Positions 44,866 through 53,816 of a stretch of 64,000 nucleotides of DNA are shown in pieces. Source of the DNA: Emticicia sp. C21. GTDB taxonomy: Bacteria; Bacteroidota; Bacteroidia; Cytophagales; Spirosomataceae. Every line of letters begins with the position of its first letter. The stretch's first letter is position 1. Made by a program: the position numbers and the translations under genes. Below the pieces are notes generated by a model. That model was given only the letters and a program-made list of their open reading frames with translations, was not told the origin of the DNA and made no database searches. The stretch is taken from positions 1 to 64,000 of the forward strand of contig NZ_QVMT01000010.1 of the NCBI RefSeq assembly GCF_003418935.1, read 5' to 3'.

Positions 44866-45176
44866 TTTTAATCCACTCCAAAGTATTTTTAATCTAATTG
44901 CTATATTCTTGATAAAGTACAAGTTATATGTAAATTAATGCTATAATTGGCGATATTATAGCGCAATATTTATAAGCAAACTTTAACAATTTTTTCAAAA
45001 AATAGCTTAATCGCCAAAATAAATTCAATTTTAATAGAAAGTAAGGACTTAGTAAAGTACAATAAAATATATAATCTATATTTTAAGTAGTATATTAAAA
45101 ATATTCTCTCTAACCTTGCAAGCATTAAGCATTGCAAACCTATTCGGCAGCAATCTAAACTTTGCATTATTCTCGT

Positions 45177-46658
45177 ATGAATTTTACTACCAGACTTTTA
45201 ATCGGCATACTCATTTTTCCCTGGTATTCTTATGCCGGAGATTTTGAATTGACACCTAATTTTCAGAAAGCTTACCAGGAAGTTTTTAAATTTAAAGTTC
45301 AGTCAGCCAAGAATATTTTGCTCAGCGAGAGTAAAGAAAGTCCTTTCAGAGCATATCTGGAAAACTACATTGATTTGGTAGAAATGCTTAATTGGGATGA
45401 AGAGCAGTATTATGAAAAAATAAAACACAGGGAAGAAGACAGACTTGATTTAATAGAAGACCTTGATGAGAAATCTCCCTATAATCGATTCCTGCGAGCT
45501 GAAATAAAAATGCACTGGGCATTAATCAAACTAAGGTTTGGACATGAATTTAAAGCAGCCTATAATATTATAGAAGCCTCAAAGCTATTGGAAGAAAATC
45601 AAAAGCTATTTCCTGGCTTTCTGCCAAATTATAAATCATTAGGCTGCCTTCATATTATTATTGGTTCTGTACCTGACAACTTCAGATGGGCACTTAAAAT
45701 TCTGGGACTAAAAGGAAGTGTTAATCAAGGACTCGTAGAATTGGATAAAGCTGCGAAAGACCCGATATGGGGTAATGAAGCGCTATACTGCTCTTATTAT
45801 ATTCAGGCGTTTGTAATAAAACTGGATGAGAAAGAGCAAGTTGCCTTACTAAAGTTTATTGATGCGCAGCCAGATAATCTGAATGTTCATTTTATTGGTT
45901 TGGCTGTTTCACTAAGGTCGAATAATGCTGAACAGGCACAGCGAATTCTGAAAAGACTTCCCACAGGAAATGAGTATCTGGCTTGTCCTATAATCGATTT
46001 ATATAAGGCTGATGTTGCTTTAATGCAAGGGCACTATCAACAATCCACTGGGTTTTATGCAAATTATCTTAGAAACAGTAAGGTAAAAACTTTTCTGAAA
46101 GATACTTATTTTAAGCTATTTTTGACGAATTATCTCCTGAATGGTGAAAAACAAGCCTTGACTTATTTGCTGAAAATACCTTCTGCAGGAAATACCGTTA
46201 GCGAAGCTGATAAAGCCGCTGAAAAATTTTATGAGAATTATTCAAAAAGCCATACACTTCCAAACAAATTATTGCTCCAGGCTAAATTATCCTTAGATGG
46301 TGGATATTTTCCAAGAGCACTTACTTTTATTGAAACAATATCTGAGGATGACTTGATTACACAAAAAGAAAAAACAGAATACTATTTTCTAGCTGGAAAA
46401 GCCTTTCAGAAAAATGGCCAGACAGATAAAGCTACGGCTTATTATCAAAGAGCAATTTCTCTGAATGATAAGCAACATTGGTATTTCGGAGCAGGTTCAG
46501 CTTTACAGCTAGGATATATTTTTCAGGAGAAAGCCCAGAAAAATCAGGCAAAAGCCTGGTTCGAAAAAGCCATTTCGTATAAAAACCATGAATATAAAAA
46601 TACCATTGATAGTAAGGCAAGAGCGGCTCTTTCGGAAATGGGATTCAGAATTGAATAA
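45177..46658 (+). CDS. Exported TPR-rich protein
   Basis: 493 residues from the ATG at 45177. A signal peptide (FTTRLLIGILIFPWYSYAG, about 3-21) is followed by an all-helical protein with recognisable TPR units near the C-terminus (YFLAGKAFQKNGQTDKATAYYQRAIS and LGYIFQEKAQKNQAKAWFEKAIS, about 405-475). The central part (YKSLGCLHIIIGSVPDNFRWALKILGLKGSVNQG) resembles a family of Bacteroidota periplasmic or outer-membrane-associated TPR proteins of unknown role. It is divergent from the broken susC and convergent with the ebo cluster. Confidence 0.75.
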   Translation: MNFTTRLLIGILIFPWYSYAGDFELTPNFQKAYQEVFKFKVQSAKNILLSESKESPFRAYLENYIDLVEMLNWDEEQYYEKIKHREEDRLDLIEDLDEKSPYNRFLRAEIKMHWALIKLRFGHEFKAAYNIIEASKLLEENQKLFPGFLPNYKSLGCLHIIIGSVPDNFRWALKILGLKGSVNQGLVELDKAAKDPIWGNEALYCSYYIQAFVIKLDEKEQVALLKFIDAQPDNLNVHFIGLAVSLRSNNAEQAQRILKRLPTGNEYLACPIIDLYKADVALMQGHYQQSTGFYANYLRNSKVKTFLKDTYFKLFLTNYLLNGEKQALTYLLKIPSAGNTVSEADKAAEKFYENYSKSHTLPNKLLLQAKLSLDGGYFPRALTFIETISEDDLITQKEKTEYYFLAGKAFQKNGQTDKATAYYQRAISLNDKQHWYFGAGSALQLGYIFQEKAQKNQAKAWFEKAISYKNHEYKNTIDSKARAALSEMGFRIE

Positions 46659-46757
46659 TAATTGGTAGTTCAATTTTTTCAAAGAAACATAGTAAAAGAG
46701 CAGCTATAAATTAGAATTGTAAAGCACTTTTAATGTTTTATTCGTAAAAAATTAAAA

Positions 46758-48131
46758 TTAAACTTCTTTTCCGAAAATGCTTTTCCAAATGACATTATAC
46801 ACATCTTTCGCAGCAATCTCATTATTGCGTTTCTGATTACCAATTAGTACAGGATAATACTCCTTGCTAATATCAAGTGTCCCGTGTGAACCTTTGATCA
46901 AATTTGCATTTAATGGAATTACATCCATTCTATATCTGAAACCTAGTAACTTTCTTGCCAATTTATACCCAGCCCTAAGTTTAATAAATGGATTATCAGG
47001 GTTCATAAACATTTCAACAGGATCATAGCCTGGTTTATTATGAATATCTACACTACGAGCAAAATCCGGTGCAACTTTATCATCGAACCAATAATAATAA
47101 GTAAACCAGCTATCTGCTTTTGCCATTAACACTAAATCACCAGCTCTCTCGTGGTTTATATGATGAGCCTTTTTTTCTTCCTCATCCATTATTAAAGCAA
47201 TACCATCAACTTTTGATAATATTTCTTTAATTCGTTCTTTCTGACTTAAATCATTAATATAGACATGCGCAATCTGGTGGTCAGCTGCCGCAAAAGCTTT
47301 AGAGGCTCCACAATCAAGTAACTCAAGACCACTTTCCACCCTCACGGAGATCAAATCATTCTGTCTGAGAATTCGATTAATATGAATCGGATGATTTACA
47401 TTATTTATACCATATTCTGACAGTAGAATTATATTGGCATTTTTCTTCTCGTAGTAGGTCACTAATTCTTCAACCAGAGAGTCAATTTCTTGCAAATCTT
47501 TAGAAATTTTATCAAAGTCGACACCAAACTTTTGTAAACAATAATCTAAATGAGGTAAATAGATTAAGGTTAAAGTCGGGTCATTTTCTTTATCAACCTC
47601 AAGCGTTGCATTCGCAATCCATTTAGAACAATCGATACTTGTAGTTGGACCCCAGAATTTGAAAAGAGGAAATGTACCAAACTTAGCTTGTAATTTATCT
47701 CTTAAATCGGCGGGATAGGTGTAGCAATCTGGAACTTTTACTCCATCTGAATGATATTGAGGTCTGGGAGTAGCAGAAAAATCTGCCGACGAGTACATAT
47801 TATACCACCAGAACATCTTAGAAACGGTAAAATCAGGATTTTTTCTTCGCGCTGCCTCCCATATCTTCTCTGAATGCACCAGTTTATTAGACTGCTTCCA
47901 GAATTTCATTTCGCAAGCCTCACGGTCGTACCACCCATTGCCAACGATACCATGCTTATCAGGATTCTTTCCGGTAATATAACAACTCTGCGAGGTAGTC
48001 GTTACTGCAGGGAAGGCAGGCTTAATATGTGTTAGTTGATTTTTGGCAATAAATTTTTGGAGAAATGGTGTATGTACACCAATCACACTGGTACTTAGAC
48101 CAACAATATCAATAACTACGGTTTTTTGCAT
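46758..48131 (-). CDS. eboF: EboF: alkaline-phosphatase-fold phosphodiesterase of the ebo cluster
   Basis: 457 residues from the ATG at 48131 (MQKTVVIDIVGLS). It belongs to the nucleotide pyrophosphatase/phosphodiesterase branch of the alkaline phosphatase superfamily. The expected nucleophile region is FPAVTTTSQSCYITGKNPDKHGI (about 45-67), and metal-binding positions lie in HLDYCLQKFG, LLSEYGINNVNHPIHINR and KGSHGTLD. No signal peptide is seen, so it is probably cytosolic. It is the last gene of the six-gene set, 73 bp after eboE. In this family the reaction and substrate are not established. Confidence 0.88.
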   Translation of the reverse strand: MQKTVVIDIVGLSTSVIGVHTPFLQKFIAKNQLTHIKPAFPAVTTTSQSCYITGKNPDKHGIVGNGWYDREACEMKFWKQSNKLVHSEKIWEAARRKNPDFTVSKMFWWYNMYSSADFSATPRPQYHSDGVKVPDCYTYPADLRDKLQAKFGTFPLFKFWGPTTSIDCSKWIANATLEVDKENDPTLTLIYLPHLDYCLQKFGVDFDKISKDLQEIDSLVEELVTYYEKKNANIILLSEYGINNVNHPIHINRILRQNDLISVRVESGLELLDCGASKAFAAADHQIAHVYINDLSQKERIKEILSKVDGIALIMDEEEKKAHHINHERAGDLVLMAKADSWFTYYYWFDDKVAPDFARSVDIHNKPGYDPVEMFMNPDNPFIKLRAGYKLARKLLGFRYRMDVIPLNANLIKGSHGTLDISKEYYPVLIGNQKRNNEIAAKDVYNVIWKSIFGKEV

Positions 48132-48203
48132 GATAAATATAAATAAGCTACTTGAACCCAATTAAACGTGAACAGGACTTATCTGTTGTTATTTCAATAT
48201 CGG

Positions 48204-49397
48204 TTAGAGAATACTTTTTACCCAGTTAATTTCCCGGCTAATAGACTCGTTCAGCGGAGCCTGAAATTCTTTAGGTAAAACGCCCCATGTATAGGTCTCT
48301 ATTTCAAGATGTTGAGTAAATGGTTTTTCTTTATGCAAATTAATAGTATCTATTATATCTGACTGTGTTGAACTTAACAAACCATATTGCTCTAAAAACA
48401 AAGGAACATGAAAATGCACTCTCCATGAACTGATGGTATTATCAAATCCAGCAATTGCTTCATTTAAATCTGGAAATTTAATAAAACTTCCATCTTTTTT
48501 TTGTGCTACTACCTGATGCAGGTAGATAGGTTCATTATATAGAGCAATCACATCCAATTTTTCATTGGCTTGATTTGCAAAGTCAACTTTTAAAGCTGAA
48601 CTAATCTGGATTTTCCCAACTTTCAGTTGTTCTGCCTCTAATTTGGAAAGCACATCTATTGGAGATTCAAATCCAACTGCAAAATGACATACATCGTAGC
48701 ATAATTGAATATGTGTTTTAATTGCTTGCGTCGCTTGCTCTGTCGAAAACCCCTTTGCTTGCAGCTGCTCGATTCCTAAAGGAATTAAGTAATTATTGTA
48801 CCAGTTAATAAATTCATCCGAATTTTCAAGAATACCATCTGGCTCTGGTTCTATATCAAGGTGGAGTGTTTTACCACTACTTTCTTTCAAATCTATCAAA
48901 GCTTCAACCACAGAAATCATGTTTTTTGTGGCTTTTATTGTTGCCTCTTTCAAAGCTTCTTCACCTTGCCACCAGAAACGATAGGAGAGAGGAGAAGTTG
49001 AAACCCCACCTTCCGCCAAGTTTTCAGGCAACAGTTTGGCTAATAATTGAAATAAGCGAATACTATAATCTGTTCTCTCTTTCGTTGTCCAATCTGGTGC
49101 ATGTACCTTGTCTTTTACAGCGGAATGGTGAAAATTTCCAAAAGGGAAACCATTCATAGTAAAAACATAGCAATCATTTTCTGTTAACCAGTTTTTGAAA
49201 GACTCAAAATTCTCACTTACCGATAAATCAATGCTTGCCTGATTGGCTAGTCGAAGTCCAATTCCCATAGATGCATCAGGGCAGATGTCAGCCTTGATTT
49301 GAGGAATACTGCTTTGCAAAACGGCAAAATGCTCTTTCCAGTCTTCACCAGGATGTATATTGCTGCAATAGCTTAAATGTCCGTACGGAGTTTGCAT
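48204..49397 (-). CDS. eboE: EboE: TIM-barrel metabolite traffic protein
   Basis: 397 residues. The start QTPYGHLSYCSNIHPGEDW and the barrel strands HLDIEPEPDGILENSDEF (Glu/Asp metal-binding pattern, about 199-216) and IQLCYDVCHFAVGFESP (Asp/His pattern) match the xylose-isomerase-like EboE family. It probably binds a divalent metal and a phosphorylated or cyclic substrate. It sits 3 bp after eboD, so the two are tightly coupled. Family knowledge places EboE with EboA-D in moving or modifying a secondary-metabolite precursor; the reaction is unknown. Confidence 0.9.
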   Translation of the reverse strand: MQTPYGHLSYCSNIHPGEDWKEHFAVLQSSIPQIKADICPDASMGIGLRLANQASIDLSVSENFESFKNWLTENDCYVFTMNGFPFGNFHHSAVKDKVHAPDWTTKERTDYSIRLFQLLAKLLPENLAEGGVSTSPLSYRFWWQGEEALKEATIKATKNMISVVEALIDLKESSGKTLHLDIEPEPDGILENSDEFINWYNNYLIPLGIEQLQAKGFSTEQATQAIKTHIQLCYDVCHFAVGFESPIDVLSKLEAEQLKVGKIQISSALKVDFANQANEKLDVIALYNEPIYLHQVVAQKKDGSFIKFPDLNEAIAGFDNTISSWRVHFHVPLFLEQYGLLSSTQSDIIDTINLHKEKPFTQHLEIETYTWGVLPKEFQAPLNESISREINWVKSIL

Positions 49398-49400
49398 AGT

Positions 49401-50549
49401 CTAGTCAAGGGTTAGTTTCAAACGATCAACAGCAAGCTTCATCAAATCAAAATTTACCTCATGCACTTCTTTACCTTTGCCTAATTTTTCCAATATGGTA
49501 ATAGTTAGTCTTCCACCCAAATGTTCTCTGAATTCATTCAATCCTTCCCAAAGATTCAATTTATCATTCTCTGCTAAAGATTCGTGATACAATGTAAAAC
49601 CTAATTTTTTTAATAAGCTTATAATTCGGGCTGAGTCTTCTCCCGAAATCAAACCGAGTAATTCTGAGTATATAGAGTCAAGCGCTATTCCAATAGCAAC
49701 AGCTTCTCCATGACGAATTTCAAAATTGCTCAGGTATTCTAATTTATGCGCTGCCCAGTGTCCAAAGTCTAACGGTCTGGCCGAGCCCATTTCAAATGGA
49801 TCTCCGCTTGAAATATGATTGGTGTGCAATGCCGCTGATCTGAAAATCTGTTCATTCATAACCAGCAACTCTCGGTCTGCCATTGCACTACCATTTTCTT
49901 CAAGCCATTCAAAAAAATCTAAATCCTTAATTAAGGCAACCTTCACCGCTTCTGAAATTCCCGAGCGCCAATCCCTGTCTGATAATGTTGTTAGGAAATT
50001 GGAATCATTGAAAACAGCAACCGGAGGAGAGAAAGTACCCAGGAAATTTTTCTTACCTAAAAAATTAACACCATTCTTTACACCCACACCTGAATCATTC
50101 TGAGAAAGTACTGTAGTCGGAATACGAATATGTTTCACACCACGATGCGCAATACACGAGGCATAGCCAACCATATCCAGAAAAGCACCACCACCAATTG
50201 CCGCCACAAAAGAATGACGATCAATACCGCATTCATTAATTGCCAGAAGCGTTTTTTCTAAATATTGAGGGGCATTTTTAACCAATTCTCCTCCAGGTAA
50301 AACCAGAATTTCATCGATTAAAGAAATTTGATTTTCACTCTGAAAATATCGTTTTATTGATTCTATTAAATAGGGATGCTTTTGTTCAACTCCTTCATCA
50401 ATCAGGAATAAAATCTTTTTTTGAAAAGTTGTATCACCAAAATTTGTTAAGAAATTGACAAACTCTTTATTGTCAGACGAAAAAAGATTCTGCGTAAAAA
50501 CTATATTAAATGAATATGGGACTTGAAAAGCCTGATTAATGACACTCAT
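49401..50549 (-). CDS. eboD: EboD: 3-dehydroquinate-synthase-like sugar phosphate cyclase
   Basis: 382 residues of the sugar-phosphate-cyclase fold: NAD-binding AAIGGGAFLDMVGYAS (about 136-151), RIPTTVLSQNDSGVGVKNGVNF, and metal ligands in SGISEAVKVALIKD (Glu), DFGHWAAHKLE (His) and IRHGEAVAIGIALD (His). It would cyclise a phosphorylated heptulose-like substrate. Divergence from true AroB (for example FFNLGKKN-type loops) and its location mark it as the EboD branch and not the shikimate enzyme. It is the third step backwards in the colinear order A-B-C-D-E-F. Confidence 0.9.
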   Translation of the reverse strand: MSVINQAFQVPYSFNIVFTQNLFSSDNKEFVNFLTNFGDTTFQKKILFLIDEGVEQKHPYLIESIKRYFQSENQISLIDEILVLPGGELVKNAPQYLEKTLLAINECGIDRHSFVAAIGGGAFLDMVGYASCIAHRGVKHIRIPTTVLSQNDSGVGVKNGVNFLGKKNFLGTFSPPVAVFNDSNFLTTLSDRDWRSGISEAVKVALIKDLDFFEWLEENGSAMADRELLVMNEQIFRSAALHTNHISSGDPFEMGSARPLDFGHWAAHKLEYLSNFEIRHGEAVAIGIALDSIYSELLGLISGEDSARIISLLKKLGFTLYHESLAENDKLNLWEGLNEFREHLGGRLTITILEKLGKGKEVHEVNFDLMKLAVDRLKLTLD

Positions 50550-50593
50550 TGATAAGTTGAAAATAAAATAATCAAAAATTTAAATCCTGTTTT

Positions 50594-51475
50594 CTATGTC
50601 ACGGCAAAAAGCTTGGCTAAACGTATAGAAATAGGTAATAAACAAAGCACAGCTAAAGCAAAAATAATATTGCCTGAAACACTTACCCACGCAGCATTCA
50701 TAACAATTAATGATAAAACGCCTGCTTTTACCGCCTTAACGATATTTGGTCCGATGGGATTATTAATCGCACCAAGTAAAGGCTTGAAAATCAGATATAT
50801 GTGCAAAGCTACAAACGCGACAGCAAACAAAATATTTCCTAATATAAAAGAAACATATAGCTGGCAGCTACTAACTGATATATATAGAAAGGCCGCAAAA
50901 TATAGCGTATTCTTATTACCACCATGAACTTCCCCACGGCTTATCATGGTTATTGCCGCAATATAGCATATTGGCAAAATACTGATTAATCCCCATTCAG
51001 GAATTGCATTTTCTATGATGCTCATCCCTAGAATCAAATTCCCTCCACGGCAAAGACCCATATTGATCGGCCCAAAAAAAGTATGATGCTTTCCTATTTT
51101 GTCATAAAAAAGCGCGCAAATAGCTACAAGTAGGGCAATACCTGCACTAAGCGGGCTATTAATCCAAGCAGCTATTACACCAACCGCCAATAAAGAAATG
51201 CCAAAAACTATCGCGTTTTCTTTAGAAACCTTACCGCTTGGAATAACTCTTTCAGGCCGTTCGACACAATCTAATTCTAAATCAAAAATATCATTGAAAA
51301 CAATACCCCCGCCGTATAATCCAATTGTAGAAATACATAAAAATAATGCCTTCCAGATATCAATTTGTTCTAAGGAAAATGAAAATCCTGCAATAGCAAT
51401 GCCAGCCAGAATGTCGGATATGGCCGTAATAATGTTTGCTGGTCGGGTTAGTTGTAAATAGGGTTTTATATTCAA
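50594..51475 (-). CDS. eboC: EboC: UbiA-family prenyltransferase
   Basis: 293 residues with about eight to nine membrane helices and the two Asp-rich motifs of UbiA enzymes: NDIFDLELD (about 61-69, followed by ERPERVIPSGKVS) and YDKIGKHHTFFGPINMG (about 125-141). It would attach a prenyl chain to a small acceptor at the inner membrane. In ebo clusters this is the only integral membrane enzyme, which suggests that the pathway makes a lipid-anchored or membrane-bound product. It is 44 bp upstream of eboD. Confidence 0.92.
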   Translation of the reverse strand: MNIKPYLQLTRPANIITAISDILAGIAIAGFSFSLEQIDIWKALFLCISTIGLYGGGIVFNDIFDLELDCVERPERVIPSGKVSKENAIVFGISLLAVGVIAAWINSPLSAGIALLVAICALFYDKIGKHHTFFGPINMGLCRGGNLILGMSIIENAIPEWGLISILPICYIAAITMISRGEVHGGNKNTLYFAAFLYISVSSCQLYVSFILGNILFAVAFVALHIYLIFKPLLGAINNPIGPNIVKAVKAGVLSLIVMNAAWVSVSGNIIFALAVLCLLPISIRLAKLFAVT

Positions 51476-51562
51476 GGCCTTATTATATTATTTAGCGATG
51501 ATGTACATTCACTAAAATTAAAATACGTATTATTCTATTCAAAGAATCTACATAAGTATAAA

Positions 51563-52582
51563 TTAGCTAATAATTATTGAGTTTTTCTCAACTCTTGGAA
51601 TCTGCCCACCACGGAGAACTGTATTCCCATTAAATTTCAAATTCTGGTCAACTTCCATGGGTGATTCAAAATCAATTGCATTAATCTGTCCGCTCTGAGC
51701 AAAAGCATCAATGGCATTCTGATAGGTAACTAAGCGAATGTCTTCATCAGAAATTCCCTTGATTTTCATTAAAGCTGCTGTTTTTGGTACAGCCAAGGGG
51801 TCACTAATGCCCCAATCAGCTGCAGAATTAACCATAATTCTCTCTGAACCGTATTTTTTTACGATTTCAACCATGCGCTCATTTCCCATTTTGGTAAACG
51901 GATAAATGGTGAACGCCGCCCAAAAACCTTTTTCAAGTACACTTTCGACGGTTTCTTCATTATTATGATCAATAATAACCATACCAGGGTCAATTCCATG
52001 CTCTAAAGCAATAGACATACTCAATTCTGTTCCTCTTTTCTTATCACGGTGAGGTGTATGTACTTGAACCGGGAGATTAGCTTCTTTCGCTAACTCCAGT
52101 TGTAGACGATAGTATTTTTCTTCAGCGGCTGTCTGGTCATCAAAACCAATTTCTCCAACTCCTACAACCCCTTCTTTATATAGAAAAATAGGAAGTATTT
52201 CCATTACTTGCTCAGCCAAGGCTTCATTATTGGCCTCACGAGAATTTAAACCAATTGTGCAATAATGTTTAATACCAAATTGTGAAGAGCGGAATCTTTC
52301 CCAACCAACCAGACTACTAAAATAATCTTTAAATGATGATAAACCTGTACGAGGCTGACCTAACCAGAATGCCGGTTCTATAATCGCCACCACGCCTGCA
52401 TCAATCAAAGCCGTATAATCATCTGTGGTACGGGAGGTCATATGTATATGTGGGTCGAAGAATTTCATACCTTTAATATAATCGGTATAATTAGCCTGAA
52501 CAGTACTGGCTATTTTGAATTCTTCTGCACTTCCTTCAAAGTGTGAAGGATTCTGTGATATTTCTGAATGCTTCTGACACAT
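51563..52582 (-). CDS. eboB: EboB: TatD-like metal-dependent hydrolase
   Basis: About 339 residues from the ATG at 52582. The frame goes on to a TTG overlapping eboA, and an internal ATG at 52468 (MKFFDPHIHM) is the other possible start. The amidohydrolase motif DPHIHMTSRTTDDY is followed by a TatD-like core: GVVGVGEIGFDDQT, LPVQVHTPHRDKKRGTELS, GMVIIDHNNEETVESV and NSAADWGISDPLAVP. These provide the His/Glu/Asp metal site. The DPHIHM start and SRTTDDY are typical of EboB rather than of DNase TatD. Substrate unknown. Confidence 0.85.
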   Translation of the reverse strand: MCQKHSEISQNPSHFEGSAEEFKIASTVQANYTDYIKGMKFFDPHIHMTSRTTDDYTALIDAGVVAIIEPAFWLGQPRTGLSSFKDYFSSLVGWERFRSSQFGIKHYCTIGLNSREANNEALAEQVMEILPIFLYKEGVVGVGEIGFDDQTAAEEKYYRLQLELAKEANLPVQVHTPHRDKKRGTELSMSIALEHGIDPGMVIIDHNNEETVESVLEKGFWAAFTIYPFTKMGNERMVEIVKKYGSERIMVNSAADWGISDPLAVPKTAALMKIKGISDEDIRLVTYQNAIDAFAQSGQINAIDFESPMEVDQNLKFNGNTVLRGGQIPRVEKNSIIIS

Positions 52583-52614
52583 CTTTTTCGTGGTATTTTG
52601 TGTAATCTCCTCTG

Positions 52615-53433
52615 TTAGTTTTCTAACCCTTCCCAACTAAACACATCAGTCTTCGCCTTTAGTTCTAAATCTCTATGTTTTTTCAGCTCTTCTTTAGCAC
52701 CAGGGAAATCTGTTGCAATACAAACTAAAGTTGCAGCAATTCTATCATGTACACTACTGGAAGAAAATAAATACTGTATATCTTTTAATATTTCTTCATT
52801 CAAAAAATTAATAACCAAGCGCCATGCGTATGCTGGAATTGTTCTCCCGGCCGACCAACGTTCATGCGCTAGATATGAAATTGAATGGGCCAATTCTGCA
52901 TTTGCTCTGTCTAATACACCTTCAATTTTATGTATGGGTTTATCATTAAAGATGCATTTCAAAACCATTTGATTCCAGGCAAGTTCTGAAAAAAGGTTCT
53001 TAGGAAACGGATTCTGAAAGGCAATGGCGTCAAAAACAGGGCCAATATTCGATCTCACAGCATTAGTTGCACGTAGCATCCAATAATCAGGATATGCTAA
53101 AAATGGTAAAGTAGAAATTAAAGCTACTGCTTCATTATTTTCAGCAGTATCAAATAAGGTATCAATTGCTTTTATATAAGAGTCTTTGTCTGAGCTATTA
53201 AATTTAGACAATAGATAAACCCGAACTAATCTATCAAAAGTCCAATTGTTAAATGAAACACCATTAATAGGTTCGGGGTATTGAACGAATTCTTTACTAA
53301 TGAATCTTGGTGCAGCAACAAATGCCGTTTGCAAAGATTGTAAACTTCCGTTGGCTTTTGATTCTATCCAACTTAACTCTTTTGCTGATGCCTGACTTTG
53401 AATTCTGTCAAACAACAAAGAAGAATAATCCAT
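52615..53433 (-). CDS. eboA: EboA-domain protein, first gene of the ebo cluster
   Basis: 272 residues, predicted soluble and helical, with the recognisable EboA segment LAHERWSAGRTIPAYAWRLVINFL (about 186-209) and LVRVYLLSKF. EboA has no known enzymatic motif and may act as a scaffold or binding partner of the other Ebo proteins. It heads the operon; a TAGATTTG promoter candidate lies at 53464-53471 on the minus strand, 31 bp upstream. All six genes eboA-F follow on one strand with gaps of 3-87 bp. Confidence 0.88.
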   Translation of the reverse strand: MDYSSLLFDRIQSQASAKELSWIESKANGSLQSLQTAFVAAPRFISKEFVQYPEPINGVSFNNWTFDRLVRVYLLSKFNSSDKDSYIKAIDTLFDTAENNEAVALISTLPFLAYPDYWMLRATNAVRSNIGPVFDAIAFQNPFPKNLFSELAWNQMVLKCIFNDKPIHKIEGVLDRANAELAHSISYLAHERWSAGRTIPAYAWRLVINFLNEEILKDIQYLFSSSSVHDRIAATLVCIATDFPGAKEELKKHRDLELKAKTDVFSWEGLEN

Positions 53434-53816
53434 TAGTTCAGGTACTTCGTATTGATTTCAAGGCAAATCTAAAGAAGAAATCTGAGCTTATTAGATTATT
53501 TATACAAAAAATAAGATTAAAGTCGACCAATCGGGTAATTTTGTCCTATTGAGTTGAATAGTAAAATTGTTGCTTATTTTAGTTGTGAAAAATTTTTCTC
53601 AAAAAAACTTAAGGATTATTAAAATATTTAATAAAAAGACAATATATTTAATAATTAATTTACTGGGTGAATTACTACTTTTGCTGCCACTCGTCATGCG
53701 ACCATAACCTATAAACACACCTGACCACGGTTATAAATTTCCTCGACGCTTGTTCTATTAAAACTAGAAGATTGATTCCTTATGACCTTACTTTTCGATA
53801 TATATAAAGAATTCGC
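53434..53816. other. Divergent promoter region between eboA and an AlbA_2 regulator
   Basis: 383 bp, very AT-rich, no gene. Minus strand: TAGATTTG at 53464-53471 fits the -7 consensus for the ebo operon. Plus strand: TACTTTTG at 53676-53683 fits the -7 consensus for the regulator gene, giving a leader of about 130 nt. No clear TTG partner is spaced correctly for either. No other structure was recognised. Confidence 0.4.

Larger units (their letters stand above)
44159..45176. other. Regulatory region between the broken susC and the divergent TPR gene
   Basis: About 1 kb. From right to left it holds an AT-rich part (44870-45176) with no clear signal, the operator-like inverted repeat (44834-44865), the structured leader copy B (44619-44755), an 82-codon frame beginning at the leader's ATG (44370-44618), two AGATCT-centred palindromes, and then the start of the broken susC. 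No complete gene is present. Confidence 0.6.

Noticed and set aside
53434-53816. CRISPR or iteron arrays in AT-rich stretches
   Set aside because: No regularly spaced direct repeats could be found here or elsewhere in the window.
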